Positions 26,285 through 37,706 of a stretch of DNA of 64,000 nucleotides are shown in pieces. How positions within the stretch are numbered: the stretch's first letter is position 1; the number at the start of each line of letters is the position of its first letter. Under the pieces are notes generated by a model. It did not search any database. It was not told the DNA's origin and saw nothing but the letters and a program-made list of their open reading frames with translations. The translations under genes were made by a program, and so were the position numbers. Source of the stretch: Pempheris klunzingeri (Eukaryota > Chordata > Actinopteri > Acropomatiformes > Pempheridae); assembly GCF_042242105.1 (NCBI RefSeq), contig NC_092019.1:14572328-14636327 (forward strand). The letters run 5' to 3'.

Positions 26285-27011
26285 GGTGTATGTTTTCTAA
26301 TAATGGCTTTTGTTCATGTTCAACTAAACTATGAATATTGCATTAAACAGCAGATGCAATGATTCCTTCTAACTTAATAATTTAGACAGAAGAGAAAGAA
26401 TCCTTTTTGCCAAAATAAATCATAGTTTCTTTGATTTTGTATTAAATTCTTATTGTTTGTTTCATCTTTTGAAAAAGCATTGTAGTAGGTATTAAAATTT
26501 GTCTCCACACAGTCTTATTAGTCATTGTCATTTCCCCTAGATAATAATAGAACATGCTGACTTTAATGTTGGGCTTCTTACCAGAAAGAATACATAGAAA
26601 ATGAAGGTGAACTAAACTGATAAACTGTTTGGTACCTGCATGTTTTTCAGCTTGTGATCCGTCGCGCTGTACCTCTCACATTCCTCCATCCCTCTCCGGA
26701 GGAAGGCGTTCACAACAAAACTGTCCCCTGAGACGTGGAGAAAACACACCGATCAGCATGTATTAAGCTCATGATCGACCTCTGCTTCATCAGATTATCA
26801 TCATTTAAGAATGCATTGAACAAAATCATCTATGTTCCCTCACCTTCAGGGTTTTCTCTGCGCTTACACGCTTCAGGTCCGTCAGACACAGGGATGCAAA
26901 ACAGACAATCGTTAGTTTTTTAAGACTATAATTGAAATATTCAAAATGTTTTGCCGTTCAGTGCTTTCATTTACAACATTTCTTACCATGTTTTGACTGG
27001 AGTTTGCCCAT
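5011..27011 (-). CDS. nkd2: Naked cuticle homolog 2 (Wnt antagonist), 10 coding exons
   Basis: Exons in coding order: 27011-26987, 26844-26870, 26636-26727, 9239-9299, 8492-8619, 7008-7103, 6719-6860, 6086-6143, 5824-5951 and 5639-5011. They sum to 1386 nt, or 461 aa plus stop; human NKD2 is about 451 aa. The protein starts MGKLQSKH, with Gly2 available for N-myristoylation as in the family. A single EF-hand (loop about residues 133-144, DFDNSGKVTKED) follows a typical Naked segment and is the Dishevelled-binding region. NHYLDLAGIENYTSRF is a family signature. The last 22 residues contain 15 histidines, as in vertebrate NKD proteins. PNGELKEG and DMSSLMHTIYDVVDASVNHS match NKD2 better than NKD1. 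The family antagonises canonical Wnt signalling at membrane/cytoplasmic Dishevelled and is often a Wnt target itself. Whether this is the a or b teleost paralogue cannot be told. Confidence 0.93.
6947..7007. repeat. (CA)n microsatellite forming an nkd2 splice donor
   Basis: About 61 bp of uninterrupted CA repeat on the plus strand. On the nkd2 strand this is (GT)n, and its first GT is the donor of the 147-bp intron 6861-7007 that follows the EF-hand exon. The preceding exon ends in GAG. Confidence 0.95.
7104..8491 (-). other. nkd2: nkd2 intron 5
   Basis: A 1.39-kb intron between the exon ending KRISLD and the EF-hand exon. I saw no coding or RNA features in it. Confidence 0.8.
13839..14126. 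promoter_or_regulatory. Cluster of four TCF/LEF-type motifs (WWCAAAG) in nkd2 intron 3
   Basis: WWCAAAG or its complement occurs at 13839-13845, 13867-13873, 13945-13951 and 14120-14126. A 290-bp stretch would be expected to hold about 0.14 on both strands in random sequence. nkd2 is a known type of Wnt feedback gene, so this is a candidate Wnt-responsive enhancer. Function is inferred from motif density only. Confidence 0.3.
14530..14850. repeat. Degenerate teleost interspersed repeat, copy 1
   Basis: Shows diagnostic stretches of a common teleost short repeat: alternating AATTATTTTCATTATTGA-type sequence, then AAAATGTCAAGAAATC, CAGTGCCCAGGGTGACGCC and CCCAGAACCCAAAGATGTTTAA, ending in an ATTATTTCAGC tail. 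It is related to the copies near 24.66, 55.4 and 57.1 kb. It looks non-autonomous and has no coding capacity. Edges are approximate. Confidence 0.6.
24657..24972. repeat. Degenerate teleost interspersed repeat, copy 2, with internal inverted repeats
   Basis: Begins GGGCTGCAGCTAAC and ends CTTCAGCTCTA, the typical ends of this family. Within it, about 24657-24705 is an imperfect inverted repeat of about 24796-24842 (TCTGCAAATTATTTTCAC against GTGAAGATAATTTGCAGA), suggesting an internally inverted or nested copy. There is no coding capacity. Confidence 0.65.
25855..26281. repeat. Inverted pair of TG and CA microsatellites
   Basis: A TG run at about 25855-25892 is followed by GCGTGCGTGCGCGTG. 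About 290 bp to the right a CA run at 26191-26281 contains the complementary-type core ACACGCGCACGCACACG. The two tracts are in inverted orientation within nkd2 intron 3, 350-780 bp downstream of exon 3 in the transcript. Confidence 0.85.
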
Positions 27012-27420
27012 TCTTAAGTCCCTCTTTCCTGGATCAGTAAAGGTACTCCGAAATCGGACAAGGATAACACAGTCACTGGTGCTGCTGCTGCATGGTCACA
27101 TTGTGTTAGTTTTGCAAGAAGAAAACTCCAACTTCGTCCAAAGGCAGGGCGTTAAATCTCGTGTTCATTGAAGCTTCAGTAGTCTACTTGCAGAAGACAG
27201 ACCGATCTTTAAAAGAAAGATGTATGGAGGAGACAGGGCTCACTCGCTGTCTGTCTCTAGACTTCTCTTCAGTCGGACTGAATGAGGGAGCGCTTTGAAC
27301 GCAGCAGAGAGCCACAGTCAAGACAGACACAACAGGTGCGGTACTTCTGGTCAGAGCTGTTACAAAATAAAACATGAACGCAGCAACTGATTTCAGTCTA
27401 AACTAGTTCAACATTACGGA
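27012..27420 (-). promoter_or_regulatory. nkd2: nkd2 5' UTR and proximal promoter (inferred)
   Basis: This lies immediately upstream of the ATG at 27011-27009, which has A at -3 and G at +4. The region is richer in GC than the flanking intergenic DNA. It contains a TTCAAAG (WWCAAAG-type) motif at 27293-27299. The transcription start was not determined, and an upstream untranslated exon cannot be excluded. Confidence 0.4.
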
Positions 27421-29743
27421 GAATTGTGTAAACTAGCTATGTATAAGAAAAAGAAGCAGTTTTAAATGAAAAAGGTTGACATAAGCAGACAAAAATATTG
27501 GCTGAATTTATTGGTGGGCACATGTGTGAAATTGAGGGTTTGTTTAGGTTATTTAGATATGTTTTTTAAATTTAGTATAGCATCAATTTAATCATAAATC
27601 TAAGTAACCACAATGAAGGATTTATGCATTACTTCGTTCAGTTCATGAGGGTTATGCTGATTAATCTGGGCCAATCAATTGTTTATAATAAGTGACAACT
27701 CAGAAGTCTTTAAAGAGTCTAAAATTAACAAACCATAACAAATCCTCAACACAATTTTGCAGATAGGCCAAAGATGTGTTTTAAATTTGTTAATGGCATT
27801 TTAGAGGGAGAAAAGATTGTAGTGGACGCATGTTTTGCACAATTACATTATACTGCAAGCATAATGGTATCATAATTATAGATCAGTGAGTGAGTTCCTA
27901 CCCTTTTCCCTCTCAGCTTCTGCTGTCCTTGATCTGAAAAGTGCCTAATTCAGCTGCACATTACGGAAAGATTTGAGGAAAAACTTGTCTTAAAAATAGC
28001 CAGAAAACCCCAAGGTCTTCTGTTTAACACCAAAATCAAGGAAATTCACACATTTGATAAGTTATAAGCAGCATGCTGGTTAGTTTTACCCCACTACTTT
28101 GGTTTGCAATCAACAGACCTTCATTTTGTGAAAACCAACAAAGACATAATGTATTCTTTTTAACCAAATGTAATGTTGCCTCTGAGTATTTCTTCTGCTA
28201 CACCATAGACTGTACGCGCAACACCTATATTTTTTCCCACTTTTACCAATTGCACTATTATTTTGAAAAGCATAATAATCCCTATTCCGGTTGTATGTTT
28301 ATTTTAACTTGACGCACTGAAAGCTGGTTTGGCACCTCATGTGTCGTCGACTGTAAAACCGCGTCCTCTGTTGGTGTAACTTTCCGTCCGGCTCCATTCA
28401 TGGTTTTTTAAAGTGGATTTATATTTATGACGAAGGCACTTTTATTATTCTCTTAATGGATTTCATTGTTTTGTTAGTCACAATAGTTTGTAGACCTATT
28501 TGTATCAAGTTTCTCTCAGTCAAACTAATCTAAACACCAAATAATAAAAGTCTACTACTGAACTTTTATCAGCTCTATGTGCACATGGACCTATGACTGT
28601 ACATAACCCAGAATTTTATTATTTCATTTATTCTGGATTAGCCTACTTCAGTCCAAAAGATTTTGGTTTGTTAAAAAAAAAAAAACTTCCAAACTTTTCT
28701 GGCATGTAAGGAAAACACACAAGGCTCAATTAATAGCAACTTCATTATTTAGTAACTGATTATAACACAAGTCTAACCACACAGGTTGCCAATTATAATT
28801 TCCATTAATAGTTTCAGTTTTGTGTACAACAGATACTAAAGCCAAACTTCTGTTTATAAAAGAGAACTAGAAAGAACCTGCTGTACTTCCCAGCAGACAT
28901 CAAAAGCTCTTCAGCGGTTTTATAGTTTGTTTCCTTTGGCAGGGTGTTAAAGCAGGGCCTGCCCGCAGGACACATGCCAAGAGTTATGAATATTCATTTA
29001 CTAAAGCAACCTTTTGCTTAGTATGTAAACATCAGTGTGATGTTAGTGTTTTGTAAATACTCCGCTCCTGTGCAGATTATATTCAAAACGAGGGGGGGTA
29101 TTACTTTGTTCTTTGTCTGTTATCATAACCTAACCTGTTATTATGCAGTTGGTGTATCTCTCACTCACTGCTCCGAAGTGCTGCTGTCATATAAGAAATT
29201 ACAGTCCATGCACTAAACCGCGTGATCTCGGTCCTTTATTACCTAAACAGAGGAGTCCTGTCTGGAGGAACATAAGACACATTTATTCTCTGTGCGACTG
29301 GAAGAGCGTCTTATTTTCTGTGCGAATGGCACTGTATCATAGTGTCCCACTTCCACCACCACATCACGACGAATGCACAGTGCATCTATATGGCTCTTCC
29401 TGTCAATTTGTCTGCCATTTGACTTCTCACAGACACAAGACTCTCAGATCACTGTCTGTGGTTGACAGGATGAGCCGACATTTGCATAGCTCATTGATGG
29501 CAGCTTTCTTTGATCCCGCTTGCCGTGCCTAATTATCACCATTTCTTTATGCAGCCTGGCTTCCAGGACTCTGCCTCTTTACAAGGTATCTCTCCCTCAT
29601 CCTCTCTCTCCTACACCGTTTAACATCCCACTTAAATGGATGAATTACATGCAGGACATGAAAAAAAAAAAAAAAAAGTCTCATAGCTCAAGCAGGAACA
29701 ACAACTGTTTCCAGTTTTTAACAGAATAGTTGTAGACTGGGAA

Positions 29744-29799
<56 letters not shown>

Positions 29800-31777
29800 T
29801 GTCTTTTAAGGGCAATGTTCACTTGGATAAAAGTCCTGGTTTATCATCAAAGGCTGTCATGTTGATGAAGAATTGAGAGAAACCCAGACACAGCTTGAGT
29901 TTTATGGTGTCTTATTATGTATTTGAACAGAGGATGTGGATCATTATACTGGCACCAGTGCACTTTTTTTTCACAATTTTTGTCAATTGATGAAGTATCA
30001 TACTTTAAAATCATCCAATCATAACCTTTTAAATGGTCAGTTTAAGTGGTTTTATCCTCAGAGAAATGAGCGATAGTTTCCATGGTTTTGTGTGCAGCTC
30101 TGTTCCTCTTAACATGCCTATAAGTATGTGTGTAAGTTAATCCCCTCCCTATGTGAATCACCATTGGCACATGCAATGATGTTCCATTGCTTTCAGCCAT
30201 GTACCTGAACAACGGTTGAGAGGATAAACATCACACTGTTTGTTTAGCTTGGAGTTTTCTGACAATTTCAAACTGCTTGAGACTGTGATAAAACCCTGTA
30301 ACAATAAGGCTTTTGACTTTTCTTCCTCCTCCGTCTTGATTGCCTTTTAACAGCTGCCTGGTTTTGGACCAGCTACAGTCAAAAGAAAAAGGCCTCCAGA
30401 CAGAGCAATTATGGTTTTATTTACCGTGCCCGTTCCTACAGCTCTCGCTTTCTCTATCTTTCTTTTCTCCCTCCACTTTGTGATCATTGATTAACAGATT
30501 AGAGAGTGATTCATCTCACAGAAAAACTTAATTGGCATATTAAAATTGTGGGCACCAAACAATTAGGAGTAAAAAGAACACTGGCATTAAAGGGGTGATT
30601 CACACAAACAACTGTTATGCTTCCTTTGTGAAACAAAAGCTTTATGTGTGAGGGGATATCCATTCTGGGTTTCTTGTTAACCCGAAAGATCTGTAATTGA
30701 GGGTATATTTGATTAAAGTGTAAATCTTTTGCTTGATCTCATCAACAGACTTTAGGCAGTAAATCAAATGTAAAATTCCATGCGAAACATGCTTAATGAA
30801 ACACCCAACATACATTTTGAAGGTGACAGTGATAGAACTGAGTGGGAATGAAGCGTGTGAATAAAGATGAACTCAATGTTTGCTTTCCTTTTACATTCAG
30901 GAACAGCCTACAAAATCCACCTTTGAAGTGGAGTGAAAAAGCTGTTGCCCAACAACAAACAAAGGGCACATTGTCTGAACCCGGCAGCTGACATGCAAAG
31001 CAGCAGAGCATTCACAGAATGCAAAACATGCTCATACGAACAATGGAGCCACTGATCTGCTCATGTAAACTGTGCGTACGACTGATACATTTCAAAACTG
31101 AATCATCTTTCAACAGTTTTGTTTGTAGGTCAGATTGGTGACAACCACCCGCAAACACACGCCGTCAGACAATATAACCATATGTCACTTTGAGTCCCCA
31201 GGCAGGGGCCCGTCTAATAAAGGAGCACTGTGTCAGCTGCACAACTGCAGTCAAGCAAAACCTGGACCGTTTCTACTTTCAGATTTGCAAATGTACATTT
31301 TATATTTGTGGGGGTTTCTGCTTTTCAGTTATTTAGATAACTTATATGAAACCCGCTCAAGGTCAGCTGCAACCTGGTTTTATTGCTGCAAGCGTTTTCA
31401 CTTACTGCCCTTATTGTGATTATCTTGCATCTCATAAAATGCACTGTGTAAAATCAGTCTTTCCATGTGTAAAACTGTACGGCAGCAGCTGTACGCCACC
31501 AAGTGGTGGCCTAAAGGTTTTGTTGAAAATCTCCCAAAATGCATCTACTTCCAGCTGTAGTATTTCAGCAAGACAAGCAAGCATAAACAATATTGTTTAT
31601 TATAATGTTATATACAAAAAAATAGTTGTTATGAACACGTGACTCCAGAGTTTAAAGAGGACTTGTTGTTAGCATAAATACAGAAAAAAAATTATTGAAC
31701 ATTTTTAACTGATGGTCTATGAGGAGCATCCATTTTTAAAACCACCACATGAACAGTTTACAAAAAAAATGTCATGT
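27421..31777. other. Intergenic sequence between nkd2 and trip13
   Basis: No gene was recognised. The stretches at about 28900-29530 and 30290-30560 are non-repetitive and look like conserved non-coding DNA by eye. A CTTTGATC (TCF/LEF-type) motif is at 29508-29515. A short compound (CA)n(GA)n microsatellite lies at about 29745-29799. Confidence 0.6.
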
Positions 31778-32152
31778 TTAAGGGACAGTTCACATTCTTC
31801 CACACAGGTTTGAACATCCTCGAACATGAACATTAGCTTATTAAGCAGGTCCTGAGGATGAATGAGTGAGATGGTAACTTGTATGACAGAAATGAGCAGC
31901 AGGAAATTATGAAGTGGGTTAACAACAACAATTAAAACCACAACACTGAATTCCAAATATTTTAGCCTTTCACAACAAACTGCACTGTTGTAATTCTGAT
32001 GCTTTGTTGTCCATTGGTGCCTCTGGCCTGTCATGGTATTGCTTTTCATTTCTGCCTGACATTTCAGTAGGATATATCCAACAAAATCCACAGACTGAGC
32101 TAATGTGGAGGCTCTGACATCAACACGTTTATTAATCTGAACTATCCCTTTA
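31778..32152. mobile_element. MITE with TTAA ends, piggyBac-like (non-autonomous)
   Basis: The left end reads TTAAGGGACAGTTCACA and the right end TCTGAACTATCCCTTTAA, an imperfect terminal inverted repeat with TTAA at both outer ends. TTAA duplications are typical of piggyBac-type insertions, and short TTAA-AGGGATAGTTCA elements are widespread in teleosts. The 375-bp element has no credible coding region; the 124-codon minus-strand frame inside it does not resemble a protein. It overlaps the likely 3' end of trip13. Confidence 0.7.
32128..32133 (-). terminator. trip13: Probable trip13 poly(A) signal AATAAA
   Basis: First canonical AATAAA on the minus strand after the trip13 stop at 32544. It gives a 3' UTR of about 400-430 nt and lies inside the right end of the MITE. 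No canonical AATAAA or ATTAAA was seen between 32152 and 32543. Confidence 0.5.
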
Positions 32153-32543
32153 ACATGGGAACCAAAAGTCTTAAGGTTAAAGCTTCATGTTACATAAAGA
32201 TGCCATTTTGAAAATAAGAACAGAGTAAACACTTCGGTTAATAGCGCACAGAAAGTTCAAGCAATGGTTACTCCATCTTAAACCAAACTTCCAATACTGA
32301 AACCAACATGGATTTGGTCTTTTAAGGTAGCAGCACCAACAAAATTACCTGAATAAAGTCTTACGTAAAGATAGCGTTTGTTAAAACTTGCCAACATATT
32401 TAACATAGTGCTGCCAAATGAATGGATTAAGCTTTTAAAAAATAAGATGTAAGGGTTGTGGTTTTCCAAACTACAAACAAACAGGGTGTGGGGCTGAGAG
32501 CTCACAAACAATTATGTATCAGCCTTTGGGCATTGTAGTAAGT

Positions 32544-35334
32544 TCAGACACCGTTGACCAGGTTAGCTTTTTCCTCCCTCTGTTTATCCACTGCTCTGTC
32601 CATAGCTTCCAGGAACCTCTCAAGAGTTACTGTTGGTGTCTGCACGCAAACAAACTACATTAAAAACAATTTGACTCTTTTTTTCCACCAATACTACGTA
32701 GAAGAAAATCAATTTACTTGCCTTTACGAACAGCGCATGGGCTAGAAATGGTAACTTCCTGAGTGCTCTTCCACTCAAACCTTTGCTTTTTCTGGAAACG
32801 AAAAGAAAACAAATCATTAGCCTCTGGCTGTTTCAGTCCTCGCCAACACTTGATGTTATGATTAGAGCACACGGAGACAGTGTGATTTGAGTGCTATTGC
32901 ATTATGGGAGGCTATACTCACAGAGCAATGTTCCTCAGGTTCAGACTGTGCTCGGAAACCTCACTCTTTGCAAAGCCCATCGTCTCGAGCTCAAACATGG
33001 TAAACAGCTGCTGCCGGGGGTAGATGACCTGGCACTGCACATAACCACACGGCACAAAATGTAGACATACTGTATGGGACATTCTAACTCAACCTATACC
33101 TGTTGCTTTTGTACTGCTCATGTTTTGATGCTGATAGTTAAACATTAACTGACTTATTGTGCCATATAAAATTTATATCTTATACTGAAAAATATATAAA
33201 TCAATCCTAACTAGCCAGTCAGTTCATTATTGGGTCCACAAAAATTAAAAGGAAAAAAGCTGCCAAGGTGGTTAGATTCTGTCGTGTTTCAATACATATC
33301 AAATAGTTTCAAGAATTTTTGGGAATCCCATGCTGTGGTCTTGCTACTAGTACATCAGGCTCATTAGTCAAACATCTATGCATTTTTGGTGAAGTGTTCT
33401 TAAAAGGCATCCTTTTTGCCCTTTTATCCATAGCTCTTTGGATAAAAGGGCTACAATTTGCTGTTTATTCACCCATTCACACCCAAACACAGTCGCAGTG
33501 GTCGTAAGCTATCGTGCAAGGGGCTGGTCTAACCATCAGGAGGAATTGGGGAATTAGGCTCAAGTGCTCTGGAAGCTGGGGGTCGAACCGCCAACCCTGT
33601 CATTCATGCAAGGCCTGCTCTGCCTTCTGAATCAAGATATTGACCATCATTTCTCAAAAATGCCCAAAACATAAACAGTCACTTGTTAACTAGTAGATTC
33701 ATCATACCCGCAAAACACCCCCCAAGGTTTGAACATGAAAGTTAGTTAAGGCAGATGTGCTTTGCATTATAAATGATGAACTAAAAATAATGAAAAAAAA
33801 TGTTGCTTGGTCACCTTCATCAGTTCCTCCAGACAGGAGAGGTAGATGTTGTAGATGCCCTTCTCAGATGGAGGTCCGACATACTGCTTGATGTCAGCTC
33901 TGTCCACAAAGGCCAAGTCTATCTTTTCTGTCACATTGGAAGTCGTCAGGATCACGACGTTGGAATGTCTGAAAAATGAGCCCAAAAGTCGACCCAAGAC
34001 AAACGTGCGTAAATAATACAAAACAAAAGGATTTTCTAGGGAAAGCAGAAATTAAGAGTGATTGTAAGAATGCAGAACTAAGACCTCTGGTGTCATGTGC
34101 TACAAGAGAGAGGTTTTAAAACAGCACAGACTACTTTGCTTCCTGACCGTTTGATCTGGTCCAGTTGAGTGAGGACGGAGTTGACCACTCGGATGGCGTC
34201 AGAGGGCTCTGTTCCCGCCTGGCTGGCATTCCTAGCTGCTGTCAGACTCTCCACCTACCCAACATAAAACAGGTTCACAAGGAGCCTTTTAGCCAAAGCA
34301 ACCAAAGCAGAGACACTCCTGAACAACGGATAACTGAGGTAGAGGTAAAGCAGATCGATGAAGGAATGTACTCAATAAATAAATAAATAAATTGAGGAGC
34401 TTAGATAAGACAGACTCCAATATCAACTTAATTTACAAGAATCAGATTTTTACCTCATCAATCAAAACAAACACAAGAGCATCTTTGTCGTCAATCAGTT
34501 GCTGGATCTTTTGAAACATCTTCGTAACCAGCTTACCACTCTGCAACAATGGGGCATGATTAGCAAACAAAATAATCTCGGTTCCATCTAGAAAATCCTC
34601 CATTTGAACAATTTAATATAATAGGAGCTGGGTGTACCTCTGAGAACCACTTTGAGAACAAACTGTGGCTGTTTATCTCGACAAATTGCCCATAAGAATA
34701 CCTGCAGGGACAGGGATATATTAAAAATGAAAAGAGCAGATACCGTTTGTGCTAAAGCGGTTTCACTAAAATGTGGCCCGTCTCACCGACTTGACAGCCT
34801 GATTGACAGCTTCTGGGCAAGAGCTTTGCACAGTGACGTTTTCCCGGTGCCTGGGGGTCCTGCAGGTGAGCATACAAAGAGTGATAAATCGGCTATTTTT
34901 CACACATCATCTCTGACACAACCTCATTACTGATTAATTATGTACCGTGTAGCAGCACAACACGGTTCCATGAAATCAGATTGCTGTCGACATTTTTGTC
35001 TGAGAAGTAAATTGTTGTTGTGACATAATCCAGGAGCTGGAGGAAAAAGAAAACACTATCAGGTTTAGCAGCACGAACAGTTACGTAATCATTTTCGTTC
35101 AAAGTCTGAACAGCCATTATGTTTTTCACCTGGGTTTTGACTCCACTCTCATATACCAGACTCTCCCATATCCCATGAAATTCAGCTGTTAAAGAGATCA
35201 AGTCGTTTTAGGGAAATATTCTGATAAGATCAAATTGTAATAAGCCAAACAGAGAGGAGGGTCTGAGATCAAAATACAAAAGACATACAGTACACGTGGA
35301 AGGTGTTACCATACAAACAGATGCAAATCAGGGT

Positions 35335-35380
<46 letters not shown>

Positions 35381-37206
35381 CTACTATTACTATTGTGACT
35401 GTACCTTTAAATTAAAAATCCATCTACCTTGATAGAGGACATTGATCTGTTTTTTGATTATTTTCGCAGAAACTTAGCCCATAGTCCGCTTTTGCAGGGC
35501 CTGTTCATATTAGACATAGACTAACAACAAAATCTGCTGATGTTACCTTATTCAAGATAAAGCAGAATCAGTGTGCATGTTGGCCAATAAATAACAAGAG
35601 ATTGCTATACAGATTTGCCAAACTGTATCAATGTTGTTTGTTTATGTTATGTGTTTCTGTTAAGTAAAGAATTACCTTTGGTTGCTTTTCATCAGCATAT
35701 CAGTATCAGTAATATTGATATCAGTATTTGCCTCAAAGATCCAGTATTGATCAGTCTATAATTTACACCTCCAGACACTCGTATGACAGGCGCCCTCTTG
35801 TGACCTCAACAAGGTCATGCATTATACATGAAACAGAAGAAGTGTCTGACTGTTTTTGCAGCCACCTTTGAAACCTACAGGGAATGTTCTCCAGTTCTTT
35901 TTCTGAAGTTCTGAAGTTATTATTTAGCTTTTCTTGTTCTGAGGAGCACCTAATTCAGCTGGAAGATGCTCAGACAACCCATCTCACCTACAAGTTTCAC
36001 AAGCAAAAAGCATTTCGGGCTGTGTGAAGCTATGATATACTACATGCCTAAATGATAAGCCAATGGTTTACTCCGTAGAATGATCACTTCCTGTATTAGA
36101 TCCTCTCTGGTTGTCTGATTTACAACTAGAAATAAAATCAAACTAAGAAAGCAAGATCTCAACATGATGTCCAGTGTCACCTGCAGGCAGCAACCAGTGA
36201 TTGGCAGCTGAAAGCTCCTCATCCTCCTCCAGACTGAGCGTGCTGGGTCCATCTTCGTTCAGAGTGAAGATGTGAATGGAGACAGAGCAGCTCTTCAAAT
36301 CAAGGGGCTGTGTGGGGAGGAAAGTTAATGAAAAAAAAAACTGTGAAGCATTATAATGTATTTATTCAAAATACTCAATGATAAAGATGATTGAAAATAC
36401 AGAAATAACAGACCTGTGTTACCATTTCCTCAACATCAACTAGAGCCACACATTCCACATGTTTCTGCAGGAAGTCTTCATCGAACTCTGTCCACCTGTA
36501 GTTTCCGAACACCATGCTGTGGCGATTCAGTAGAGCCAGAACATGCGTCCTCACATCAGACAGTTTAGCTGTGCTGAAATATGGACAAGAATGGGAAAAA
36601 GGAAAAACAGGAAAGTGTAGCTCCAATTACATATTTACAATTCCATTAGCAAAACTTTTTTTCATACCCATACGAATATAGGTTTCCATGTTTGTTAGAG
36701 CCTTACTTCACTCTTACAAAAATGAGTGATTTCAGGCATTTCAACATCTGACTCGCTGTATATTATCGGTTCATCCGTGCAATATTTGACTGTACAGTAT
36801 CTGACTATTGATTGTATGGGCATCTTTCATTATTTTATCCATGCTCTCTCTCACCCATTCTATTTTTTATTGTATTATTATTATTATTACATTATGTACT
36901 AATGTACTGAGGCAAATTCCTTGTAATGTGAAATCCTACTCGAAACTGTGAAACCTGATTCTGAGGTAAATGTTTGGAAAACATTTTGACTTTTATTCAA
37001 TCATTAAATAGGTGACTGGCACAAATGACCAAAAACATTTTCTCTTTGCATATTTCCTTGAAGGTTCTGGCTTTTGTGCATTCATGGTAGGCTCTGTGGT
37101 TTGATCTGAACTCCATCCAGTCATTCACTGACCTGTTTTGAACCTACCTGTGAGATTTAACATGGACCTCCACATGAATGTTTTGTTTCTGGTTTCCCAC
37201 CTCCAT
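32544..37206 (-). CDS. trip13: TRIP13/Pch2 AAA+ ATPase, 13 exons
   Basis: Exons in coding order: 37206-37148, 36573-36414, 36307-36181, 35185-35130, 35036-34946, 34859-34787, 34701-34638, 34540-34454, 34254-34148, 33968-33815, 33034-32922, 32791-32722 and 32639-32544. They sum to 1257 nt, or 418 aa; human is 432 aa with a longer N-terminus. Walker A GPPGTGKT is at residues 165-172. Walker B VFVLIDE ends at Glu239. [15 protein letters not shown], the [11 protein letters not shown] segment and [17 protein letters not shown] are family signatures. TRIP13 uses ATP to unfold HORMA proteins such as MAD2 (with p31comet) and HORMAD1, silencing the spindle checkpoint and supporting meiotic recombination. 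The start is the first ATG in frame, with no upstream ATG before a stop. Intron 12 uses a GC donor. Confidence 0.95.
32640..32721 (-). other. trip13: trip13 intron 12, GC-AG type (82 bp)
   Basis: Exon 12 ends GTAAAG and the intron begins GCAAGT, the strong consensus for GC donors. Using it joins FVK to TPTVTL, the same length as human VQAPTVTIE. The nearest GT alternatives either delete two residues (TTC/GTAAAG) or shift the frame (GGCAA/GTAAAT). Confidence 0.75.
33465..33645. repeat. Degenerate SINE-like repeat in trip13 intron 10
   Basis: Contains CACCCATTCACACCCAAACAC, then CATCAGGAGGAATTGGGG, then GGGTCGAACCGCCAACCCTG and a CCTGCTCTGCC tail, the order seen in a common teleost short interspersed repeat. 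The GGTCGAACC box resembles a tRNA B box. The copy is old and has no coding content. Confidence 0.5.
35186..36180 (-). other. trip13: trip13 intron 3 with A-run/(AT)n microsatellite
   Basis: A 995-bp intron, the largest in trip13. It contains an A-run followed by about (AT)15 at 35335-35378. No coding or RNA feature was seen in the remainder. Confidence 0.8.
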
Positions 37207-37706
37207 TACCGTAGAACTGTGAACATCAATCAGAGCAACACTGGGAGCTTTATAAGCAGCATTCTTCAGAAAGAGTATTCAATTCAGCTACTGTTTAGTT
37301 TTGTACTCAAGCGATAAGTTTGCTTCGTTAGCTTGGTAACTCGGCGATGCTGTAGCTAGCTAACATGACTGGCTAACATTAACATCCTTCCGCTAGTAAT
37401 GCTAACAATTTGCTACATCGACAAAACCGACAACATACCTTACATTTACTTTATGAACGTGACTACTTGCTTCCACCAAAGGTCTGGCACCCAAGAAACT
37501 ATCTACGGTCCGCTGTGCTGTCAGAAAGTCAATCAAACTCAGCGCGCTGGTTTGTTACACCGGAAATACATCGTTTGTTTGGGGGTATCACTTCCGCCTG
37601 CTGCTAGCTTTGTTGTTGCATAGATTTGATACAACCTGAGTAACGTTACCGACCAGCTGCAGTATATTTGGATTAAACATAAGACTTTGGATATAAACAC
37701 GGAGAT
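37207..37706. promoter_or_regulatory. Bidirectional promoter of trip13 and brd9
   Basis: The two start codons are divergent and 500 bp apart, so both promoters and 5' UTRs share this interval. Two ETS-type motifs are visible: ACCGGAAAT around 37558-37566 and CACTTCCG at 37589-37596. No TATA box is evident. From memory, human BRD9 and TRIP13 are likewise head-to-head with nearly adjacent starts. Start sites were not mapped. Confidence 0.7.

Larger units (their letters stand above)
9300..26635 (-). other. nkd2: nkd2 intron 3 (17.3 kb), candidate cis-regulatory territory
   Basis: A 17.3-kb intron separates the exon ending in KNMQ from the exon starting GFPNGE. No reading frame in it resembles a protein family. 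Several stretches are non-repetitive and GC-balanced and look like conserved non-coding elements by eye, for example about 13750-14130, 15000-15300, 20150-20600 and 23800-24500. Microsatellites lie at 10036-10070, 25855-25907 and 26191-26281. Two degenerate interspersed repeats are annotated separately. Confidence 0.75.

Noticed and set aside
31717-32091. 124-codon minus-strand frame
   Set aside because: Lies mostly inside the TTAA-flanked MITE and resembles no protein.
33580-33600. Possible tRNA gene from GGTCGAACC
   Set aside because: No cloverleaf or A box found around it; fits a degenerate SINE-like repeat better.
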